Assembly (NCBI GenBank): GCA_002298165.1
Contig: DBMI01000050.1
Location: 1-12,438 of the forward strand
Length of the DNA stretch: 12,438 nt
Source of the DNA: Desulfarculales bacterium UBA702
GTDB taxonomy: Bacteria; Desulfobacterota; Syntrophobacteria; Syntrophobacterales; Syntrophobacteraceae
Direction: 5' to 3'
The notes beneath the pieces are model-generated. The model had not been told where the DNA came from and searched no databases. It saw only the letters and a list, made by a program, of their open reading frames with translations. Shown here in pieces: positions 6,494 to 12,438 of this stretch. Numbering within the stretch: the first letter of the stretch is position 1; every line of letters begins with the position of its first letter. A program made the translations under genes and the position numbers.

Positions 6494-6650
6494 TTTCACC
6501 GCAGAGGACGCGGAGAGCTCAGAGAAATCCTTAGGAAATATATATTCAGCTTGATATGGGGTGGGGACGAAAAACGTACCCACCCTTTTTTCATCTATTC
6601 TTATATCCATTATTTATCTCAGCGGCCTCAGCGATCTCTGCGGTGAGAAA
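6494..6650. repeat. Inverted-repeat element enclosing the terminator
   Basis: The left arm (about 6494-6527) begins TTTCACCGCAGAGGACGC and the right arm (about 6618-6650) is its imperfect reverse complement, with CTCTGCGGTG (6636-6645) matching CACCGCAGAG (6497-6506) exactly. The arms are about 33 bp and enclose about 90 bp without an ORF. Sequences of this CACCGCAGAG type recur as dispersed intergenic repeats in several anaerobic bacteria. A MITE-like or REP-like origin is possible; no target duplication was recognised. Confidence 0.6.
6559..6591 (+). terminator. Strong intrinsic terminator after the gcvH-like gene
   Basis: GGGTGGG (6559-6565) pairs perfectly with CCCACCC (6579-6585). After one G-A mismatch, ACG (6567-6569) pairs with CGT (6575-6577) around an AAAAA loop, and T6 (6586-6591) follows directly. 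There is no T run on the other side, so it acts on plus-strand transcription. Confidence 0.82.
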
Positions 6651-6680
6651 AGACTTTCCCACCACCCCACCAGCGCCGCT

Positions 6681-8468
6681 TTACCTTTCCTTCGTGTACT
6701 CGCCCGGTTTCAGCGGGTTTTGTCTGTAGCTTTCCCGGATTAGTTCATCGAGATAGGTCTGGTAGTTGTCCACGGCGGCCCTGGGCAGCACGAAAAGCGA
6801 CTGGCCGGTTCGGTCGGCAATGAGGCGGAACCCGTAGTCAAAATCAGCCGAGATGCGCTGGCAGATAGCGGTAGCGGTATTATCCTCCTGGAGGGCAAGC
6901 GAGATGATCGCATTGACTGCCTCCTCCTCGAAGCGAACCTTGAAGCCGTGCTTTTCGTAAAAATCGGCCTCGAACATCCTTACCTGATTATAGAGCGCAA
7001 GGACTTCTTCGAGAATCTTTTCTACCTCAATGCCGGAAGTCACGTGATGCTCCACGACCAGATCGGTCCGCCCCGGCGAAAAGACCATCGGGAATTCCTC
7101 GGCGAATTTCTTTCTCACCTGGTATACACGGGCGCGAGCCGCCTCTTTTTCTTCCCGAAGCAGATTCTCGTAGGCCTCCATTCGCTCGGAAATGCTCTCA
7201 CCCTCCAGCAGCCCCAAAAGTTCCGACTCGGGGCTTTCTACCATCGTCCCGGTGATTGCCAGATGACGTATCTTTGAAGAGGGTAATTTCTTCTCGAAGG
7301 GGAGCACGACCTTTTCAAGAACACTCACCAGTCCCCTCGCACCGGTTTTTTCCGGGAATGCCTTTTCGGCGAGAAGCCGCAGGGCGGCATCCTCGAACCT
7401 GATGTCTATCCCGTAGCTTCGGAAATCTTCCTTCTTTCCCAGAATGATCGGGTTTTTGGGGTTTTTGAGAATCAGGTACAGGTCGTCTATGTCAAGCGGC
7501 TCAAGGACTGCCACTACCGGGATCCGGCCTACGAACTCACTTTCGAATCCGTAACTTATGAGGTCCTCGGCCTTTACGTGTTGCAGGAATTTATAGTCGT
7601 TCTCGCGGCTGTGGATCTGCGCGCCAAAACCGATTTCCTGCTTCTGCAGCCTTCTTTTGACTATCTCCGCAAGGCCGTTGAAAGCACCGCTCATTATGAA
7701 GAGGATGTTTTTCGTATTTACCGTGCGTTTCTCGCGCTTGCCTGTCTTGCGGTACTGCTCGATGGCCTGGATCTGTGAGACAGGGTCATGAGCGACTTTG
7801 AGATCAACCTCTGTTTCCTCCATCGGCTTGAGCAGGGCCCTTTGCACGCCGGTGCGGGATACATCCGGGCCGATGAGGTGCTGAGAAGAAGCGATTTTGT
7901 CTATTTCATCGATGTAAATTATCCCGTGTTCAGCAAGCTCTATGTCATCGTTTGCCTGGATCACCAGTTCGCGTACCAGATCCTCGACGTCGCCGCCGAC
8001 ATAGCCGGTTTCGCTAAACTTCGTGGCATCTCCTTTGACGAAGGGCACGCCGAGCTTCTGCGCTATGAGCTTTACGAGATAGGTCTTGCCGACCCCCGTC
8101 GGGCCGATCAAAAGGATGTTGTTCTTGATCCTTCCAACCATCGGTTCGCCACCAAAACGTGCCTGGCGCTTCAGGTATTTTATACGGTTGTAATGTGTGC
8201 AGATCTTTGTGGCCAGAATTGCCTTCGGATCCTCCTGGCGTATCACGTACTGGTTCAGGTAATCCTCCAACTCCTCGGGTTTCATGTCGAACCTGATATT
8301 CTGTATGCCTTCGGACCTGGCAGGTTCCTGTTGACCTTCCGGCGGTTGGGCTGACGCCGCCATCGGGGAGATCACCTTAATCCGATAGCCATATTTTTTC
8401 GAAAGGTAGTCGCTAAGCTCCTTTTCGAGGGCTTCCTGGTCGGGAAATTTTGGGGGTTCGTCCTGCAT
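6681..8468 (-). CDS. ClpX-like AAA+ unfoldase lacking the zinc domain, with extended C-terminus
   Basis: ClpX unfolds proteins with ATP and feeds them to ClpP. The 595-residue product (ClpX is about 420) has Walker A GPTGVGKT (122-129), pore loop GYVG (155-158), Walker B IIYIDEID (183-190), an IGFGA loop (279-283), Arg-finger EFVGR (R315) and sensor-2 TGARG (R378). The IGF loop is the ClpP-docking element, so ClpP partnership is likely. The N-terminal four-Cys zinc domain is absent, replaced by about 60 residues; the RKH substrate loop is not seen. Residues 425-500 look coiled-coil-like, and 505-595 resemble a second divergent copy of the small C-terminal AAA domain. ATG 8468 follows GGAAGGAA (8482-8475); an upstream in-frame TTG at 8513 is less likely. 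It lies downstream of a small gene on the same strand. It is probably an accessory paralogue; no clpP is in view. Confidence 0.85.
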   Translation of the reverse strand: MQDEPPKFPDQEALEKELSDYLSKKYGYRIKVISPMAASAQPPEGQQEPARSEGIQNIRFDMKPEELEDYLNQYVIRQEDPKAILATKICTHYNRIKYLKRQARFGGEPMVGRIKNNILLIGPTGVGKTYLVKLIAQKLGVPFVKGDATKFSETGYVGGDVEDLVRELVIQANDDIELAEHGIIYIDEIDKIASSQHLIGPDVSRTGVQRALLKPMEETEVDLKVAHDPVSQIQAIEQYRKTGKREKRTVNTKNILFIMSGAFNGLAEIVKRRLQKQEIGFGAQIHSRENDYKFLQHVKAEDLISYGFESEFVGRIPVVAVLEPLDIDDLYLILKNPKNPIILGKKEDFRSYGIDIRFEDAALRLLAEKAFPEKTGARGLVSVLEKVVLPFEKKLPSSKIRHLAITGTMVESPESELLGLLEGESISERMEAYENLLREEKEAARARVYQVRKKFAEEFPMVFSPGRTDLVVEHHVTSGIEVEKILEEVLALYNQVRMFEADFYEKHGFKVRFEEEAVNAIISLALQEDNTATAICQRISADFDYGFRLIADRTGQSLFVLPRAAVDNYQTYLDELIRESYRQNPLKPGEYTKER

Positions 8469-8522
8469 CAGTAATTCCTTCCGTTCTAATAAGAATTCGC
8501 CATTGATTCGCAACTCATGAAA

Positions 8523-8726
8523 TTAAGTACAGTTCCCCCGATTAGCAATAAGAGCGTGGAACTCTCGGAATTTATGCAAAAATCCTTCCAAACCACCACG
8601 CCTGGCGCGGTCGTACAGTTCTGGCGCGATCTCCCGACCCAACGGAACGTTTCCAATTCCATATAAGGAATCGAGAGGCCGAAACCGTATTAGTTTCATG
8701 CCGATCTTTCTATCCGTTGAAGGCAT
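8523..8726 (-). CDS. Small hypothetical protein upstream of the ClpX-like gene
   Basis: I do not recognise this 67-residue basic protein. It contains the motif-like stretch KLIRFRPLDSLYGIGNVPLGRE and a Gly/Arg-rich turn, but no Cys pairs, signal peptide or membrane segment. ATG 8726 lies 10-12 nt after a GGAGGAGG tract (minus strand, about 8746-8739), a strong Shine-Dalgarno sequence somewhat far from the start. It ends 54 bp before the ClpX-like ATG, so the two could be co-transcribed, and it could be an adaptor or leader gene. It could also be a chance ORF in the leader of the ClpX-like gene. Confidence 0.45.
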   Translation of the reverse strand: MPSTDRKIGMKLIRFRPLDSLYGIGNVPLGREIAPELYDRARRGGLEGFLHKFREFHALIANRGNCT

Positions 8727-8919
8727 TTGCGGTAAATTCCTCCTCCTGCTGGATCAACCCAAACTGCGAACCACAAAAACCCGCAGGCCCTCCTCCCTCA
8801 TCCGCCTCCGTCCTCCGACTGGATAACAGCCGGCTTTGTGCATATCTTTTTTACAGATGAAATCCTGTTTTTTAATGGCGAATTTATCCCCAGCCAATTT
8901 ACATCGGAGGGTCCATTTA
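8727..8919. other. Divergent intergenic region between the two AAA+ units
   Basis: About 190 bp must contain both promoters if the flanking genes have their own. The plus strand has TTTACA (8850-8855) and TTTAAT (8871-8876) with a short 15-bp spacer, a marginal promoter for the Lon-like gene. I could not recognise a heat-shock (CIRCE or sigma-32) element. Confidence 0.3.
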
Positions 8920-11900
8920 ATGATTCCAATTTTGCTTGACCACAATGCACTTAAAAATCTGCCGGTACCGAATGACAAGGCGATATCAAGAGTGTTCCAG
9001 GTTTTTCAGACAATTGTTGGGCAAAAAACGATCCCGTATTTCCGAAATAATCGAGGTGTGAACCTGGTTCAACTCGCCAATATCCGGCAAAGTCTGTTTT
9101 TCCGTCGGGTGGAGGACGAGGAGAACAGGATAGGGTTTCCCACCCTGCTTGTGCGAACGCAACATAACTGGACGATCCTGCTACATGAAAAATTTTTCGA
9201 CTACCTTGCTTTTGTCCTGCCCATAAGGCAGGGCCTCGATCTAATCGGAGGAAGACTCACCGAAGAGCGAAAGATGATGGCTTTTTCGGAATTTTTCCTA
9301 AGACACCATTTCGAGCACATCCTTTTCCCGGACAGGAGCGAAGCCGAGGTGATCCGCTCCGATATCGAGTATGCCAAAGGACTGTCCGAGAGTGATCCCA
9401 AAGCCTATGCCGCGCTTCACGCGGCGCTTGGCGAATCGACAAACGGCCTCAAAGGCGAACGCTATCTCGAACTCCTGGACAGTAAGGACCACGATGCCCG
9501 GTGCGATTTCAAAATGGGTCGAGTGCTTGCCGCCGCTGCCCGAAGCATGGCGTCTCTTCCCGGGGGATTTCTGCCCGATATATTCCGCGATTTAGATACT
9601 GATATAAAAACAATGGTCCTGAACCGGTGCTACCGTGAGGGCCTCGATGAGCGCCTTCCCCTGGTTAGAAAGGCCGCAAGCCTTCGAAAAGTGCTGAGGC
9701 TTTTTGCCATAACAATCGGTAAAGATCCGGACCAGGCAATCGAACTGTTCAGGGAATTCAAGAACAGGTGGGGACTCGAGACTCTTTTCAACGAACTCGA
9801 CATGCCTGAACATTTCATCGCTGACAAAAGTGTTCCACGGTTATTCGAGGTTTTCAGCAGGAATCTTGAGGAATTCATCGAGCCTTCCGACGTTGCCGGG
9901 AATGAGCCTTCCTCGATAAGCAGGCAGGGCAGGCCCGAGAGTATCGCTCAGCAACCCAAGAGCCTCAAGGAGCGGATAGACGAAGCCAGGAGCGACCCCG
10001 ATGTCCCGCGTTCGGTTGTCGAACTGATTGAGAAAAACAAAATGAATGCGGCGGGGCAAAGCGGTGCCAAGTATACCGAGCTAATCGAAACCCTCCTTGC
10101 GATCCCCTGGGGCAAAATAAAGCGCATCTGGGTATCGCCGGAAGAATTCGAGGACGGTCTCAATCGCTCCCACTATGGACTAAAGAAACCAAAGGAGATC
10201 ATTTGCGATTTCTTCGCAAACCTCATCTGGCGATACCAGCACTTCAGGGAATCGGAAAAGAAGACGTGGACCAGGACGGGGAGCGCTCTGCTCTTCGTTG
10301 GGCCTCCAGGCGTGGGCAAAACCTCGATGGCTATATCGATAGCGCGAAACCTGGGCATACCCTACCATAAGCTCTCGCTCGGTGGGATGAAGGACGAGGC
10401 GGATATACGGGGCTACGGCTTTACCTATGAAGGCTCAAAACCAGGCCCGATCATCCAGGGTCTCATAAAAATGGGGGTAATGAACGGCATGTTCATTATG
10501 GATGAGGCCGACAAGACCGAGAAGATCGCAATTGCGACCCTGCTCGAAATTCTGGACCCCGAACAGAACCACCTGTTTCATGACAAGTATACGCAGAGCA
10601 CCGTGGACATAAATTTGTCCAATTGTCACTTCGTTTTGACTGCAAACAGCATCGAAAACGTCCCTTCGGCCGTCATAAACCGTTGCGAAGTCATTTTCCT
10701 GGACAGGTACAGCGTGGAAGAAAAGATATCGATTGCACGGGATTTTCTCCTCAACCGGATTCGGGACCGCTACCTGATTGCCGCCGATGAAGTCTATTTC
10801 GATCCTGAGGAAGAAAGCGAAGTCCTTCGCCACCTTATCAGAAATTATACCTTCGAGGCCGGTGTACGCGATCTGGAGCGCATAATACGAACCCTTTTCC
10901 TGCGGGTACAGCGAAAGGAGATAATGGGGGAGGGCAAGCGCGACGTCAAACTCACCCTGACGAAGGTCAAAAAATACCTTGAGGAACCCTTGAAGCCTCG
11001 CCTCATAAACGAAGACGACCGGGTTGGAGAGATGATGGCCCTAGGGGTAAATATGGAGCTTGGGATTGGCTCGCTCATACCTATTCAAGTCACCCCGATC
11101 TCACAGGGAGCCGGTGCCCAGCGCAGCTATATGAGTATGGTTCATACGACCGGCAACATAGAAAGGGTAATGGACGAGAGCCGAAAGGTTGCTTCTACGG
11201 CCATCCTGCACCGATCGCAGGAACTGGACATTGACGCCGCGCGAATGACAATCCCGTTTCACCTGCACTTTATGGGCGGGTCAACCAAAAAGGATGGGCC
11301 TTCGGCGGGAGGCGCCATTGCCCTCGCGCTTGCTTCGCTGTTCAAAAACCGCAGAATACGGCGCGACGTGGCTATGACCGGCGAAGTGGATACCCAGGGT
11401 AGAATTACCAGCATCGGTGGAGTAGGGGTAAAACTCGAGACCGCTTATGCGGCGGGTTCCAAGACTTTGATCATACCACGTGAAAACCTTTACGGAAACG
11501 ACGGCATGGAAAGGCTCCCCGAAGCTCTGAGGCAAGAGCTTCAAATACTTACTTATCGGGAGTGGAAGTCGAATCATGAACCTTTCGACTACACGCGTCA
11601 CGTCCTGCAGGTAATAGCGGTCGATGACATAGTGCAGGCCGCGGATGTTGCTTTTATCGACGAGGATGAGATCGAGTCGCTTTACGAGGGATTCGATAAA
11701 CACGCCGAAGCTGCCGCCGAGGAATTGAGAAAGAATGAGGCAATGCCCTTTAAAAGATTACGCATGATTTACCTCGATAATCCTGAAGAAGCCGATTCGG
11801 GGATAGTGGAGTCGGGTTTCTGCGACCAGGACTACGGCTGCACTATCCTGGTGAGAAGTGACTCGCGGGACGACATAATCGAGAAACTGCCACACGCGGG

Positions 11901-12393
11901 GCCGAAGCTGAGGATAATGGATTTTGATCCTTCCAGTCAAAGCCTGCTCGATTTGATAAACGAGGCCAGGAAAGAGTACACCCGATCGGGTAAGCCGCCT
12001 CTGCGAATGTCGGTGATCGCCCCTTTGAGTTTCCTCAGGAGAGAAGGACTTAGATCTAGCGATTTTCCGATTGACGAGTCGTTTGTCGGCATAAGGTTTT
12101 TTGCCAATTGCTGCACGGTTGAAAACCTTCAGATACACGACTGCCGAAAGAGGGTCGCGAGGGCCTATCTATACCTGGCCAAGCTAAATGACCAACTCCT
12201 GCGTGAGTGTCCGTTCCTGGTTGAAAAAGACGGGATATACAGTACCTCGGTTGCGTTCATTCCGGAAAAATATAGACTGGACGTCCGGCGCGCCGAGGAA
12301 ATCCTCGACCTGGGCATCTCGGGATGGCTCAAAATCATGGAAGGAGAACAGAAAGAAATCGAACCGGAAATCAAGCGGGCGAGTAAAGCCTGA
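8920..12393 (+). CDS. lon: Lon-like ATP-dependent S16 protease with unusual N- and C-terminal regions
   Basis: Lon degrades damaged and regulatory proteins in the cytoplasm. ATG 8920 follows GGAGGG (8906-8911) with 8 nt spacing; the frame is open upstream to 8836 but without a better start. The product has 1157 residues (E. coli Lon 784). Residues 1-345 do not show the usual LAN substrate domain and are mostly helical in appearance. Residues 348-425 match the Lon linker ahead of the ATPase, including LLAIPWGK and HYGLKKPKE (H418). Walker A is GPPGVGKT (461-468), Walker B FIMDEADK (D528, E529), and sensor-2 FEAGVRDLER. The S16 domain (about 715-915) has KKDGPS795AGG and GGVGVK838; the 43-residue Ser-Lys spacing equals that of E. 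coli S679-K722. A 216-residue extension from about M942 has no recognised domain. It is divergent from the ClpX-like gene. The protease is predicted active; it is probably a paralogue of housekeeping Lon. Confidence 0.9.
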   Translation: MIPILLDHNALKNLPVPNDKAISRVFQVFQTIVGQKTIPYFRNNRGVNLVQLANIRQSLFFRRVEDEENRIGFPTLLVRTQHNWTILLHEKFFDYLAFVLPIRQGLDLIGGRLTEERKMMAFSEFFLRHHFEHILFPDRSEAEVIRSDIEYAKGLSESDPKAYAALHAALGESTNGLKGERYLELLDSKDHDARCDFKMGRVLAAAARSMASLPGGFLPDIFRDLDTDIKTMVLNRCYREGLDERLPLVRKAASLRKVLRLFAITIGKDPDQAIELFREFKNRWGLETLFNELDMPEHFIADKSVPRLFEVFSRNLEEFIEPSDVAGNEPSSISRQGRPESIAQQPKSLKERIDEARSDPDVPRSVVELIEKNKMNAAGQSGAKYTELIETLLAIPWGKIKRIWVSPEEFEDGLNRSHYGLKKPKEIICDFFANLIWRYQHFRESEKKTWTRTGSALLFVGPPGVGKTSMAISIARNLGIPYHKLSLGGMKDEADIRGYGFTYEGSKPGPIIQGLIKMGVMNGMFIMDEADKTEKIAIATLLEILDPEQNHLFHDKYTQSTVDINLSNCHFVLTANSIENVPSAVINRCEVIFLDRYSVEEKISIARDFLLNRIRDRYLIAADEVYFDPEEESEVLRHLIRNYTFEAGVRDLERIIRTLFLRVQRKEIMGEGKRDVKLTLTKVKKYLEEPLKPRLINEDDRVGEMMALGVNMELGIGSLIPIQVTPISQGAGAQRSYMSMVHTTGNIERVMDESRKVASTAILHRSQELDIDAARMTIPFHLHFMGGSTKKDGPSAGGAIALALASLFKNRRIRRDVAMTGEVDTQGRITSIGGVGVKLETAYAAGSKTLIIPRENLYGNDGMERLPEALRQELQILTYREWKSNHEPFDYTRHVLQVIAVDDIVQAADVAFIDEDEIESLYEGFDKHAEAAAEELRKNEAMPFKRLRMIYLDNPEEADSGIVESGFCDQDYGCTILVRSDSRDDIIEKLPHAGPKLRIMDFDPSSQSLLDLINEARKEYTRSGKPPLRMSVIAPLSFLRREGLRSSDFPIDESFVGIRFFANCCTVENLQIHDCRKRVARAYLYLAKLNDQLLRECPFLVEKDGIYSTSVAFIPEKYRLDVRRAEEILDLGISGWLKIMEGEQKEIEPEIKRASKA

Positions 12394-12438
12394 TGGAAGA
12401 GGCATACCGCGACAAATGGGCAGGCTGGAAAGCCTGCC
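12393..12438 (+). CDS. Possible start of a downstream gene (partial)
   Basis: The Lon-like stop and an ATG overlap as TGATG (12391-12395), and GGAG-like sequence lies just upstream within the Lon-like gene. The 15 visible codons read MEEAYRDKWAGWKAC and run off the window. The overlap would suggest translational coupling, but the same stretch contains a perfect terminator-like hairpin, so this may not be a gene. Confidence 0.25.
   Translation, partial: MEEAYRDKWAGWKAC
12419..12438 (+). terminator. Perfect hairpin at the window end, possible terminator
   Basis: GGCAGGCT (12419-12426) and AGCCTGCC (12431-12438) form a perfect 8-bp stem closed by a GGAA tetraloop of GNRA type, starting 25 nt after the Lon-like stop. 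The window ends at the base of the stem, so whether a T run follows cannot be seen. Confidence 0.5.

Noticed and set aside
7788..8354. A 188-codon plus-strand frame
   Set aside because: It is antisense to the core AAA+ domain of the ClpX-like gene.
9141..9335. A possible zincin motif in the N-terminal region of the Lon-like protein (RHHFEHIL)
   Set aside because: It does not fit HExxH (the second residue is His and the spacing is wrong), so no metal protease call is made.

Overview
The window reads as an accessory stretch of a strictly anaerobic bacterium, most likely a Desulfobacterota (deltaproteobacterial) sulfate reducer or syntroph. This is inferred from a GcvH protein with a Cys-rich head, a Lon/ClpX-type protease pair with unusual architecture, and what looks like selenocysteine (Sec) use. 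Nothing in the window fixes the genus. There are no tRNA, rRNA or CRISPR genes.

Region 1 (about 1-1310, minus strand) holds the most striking object: a MerB-family (organomercurial lyase) gene at 1198-488, one uninterrupted frame except for two in-frame TGA codons. By motif alignment the TGAs fall on the two catalytic cysteines of MerB (Cys96 and Cys159 of the plasmid R831b enzyme). The second TGA is followed, 19 nt later, by a 6-bp hairpin with a GGUC loop, the geometry of a bacterial SECIS element; a weaker hairpin follows the first. I read this as a 236-residue double-selenocysteine MerB-like protein (U91, U159) rather than two or three broken ORFs.

Region 2 (1660-5022, plus strand) is cell-envelope flavoured: a secreted Gly/His/Tyr-rich protein, two L,D-transpeptidase (YkuD) proteins with intact His and Cys catalytic motifs, and between them a small Cys-rich zinc-ribbon protein. 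Spacers of several hundred bases suggest separate transcription units.

Region 3 (5023-6680) has a 550-bp spacer with a weak direct repeat, then a 299-residue GcvH-like protein with the lipoyl-lysine motif kept and an 11-Cys N-terminal region. It is followed by a strong intrinsic terminator that sits inside an inverted-repeat element related to dispersed CACCGCAGAG-type repeats.

Region 4 (6681-12438) holds two large AAA+ machines transcribed divergently from a spacer of about 190 bp. On the minus strand are a 67-residue hypothetical protein and a 595-residue ClpX-like unfoldase, lacking the zinc domain and carrying an extra C-terminal segment. On the plus strand is a 1157-residue Lon-like (S16) protease with an intact Ser-Lys dyad but a non-standard N-terminal region and a C-terminal extension of about 216 residues. 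A perfect 8-bp hairpin ends the window. The two AAA+ genes may form an accessory proteolysis module; that link rests only on adjacency.
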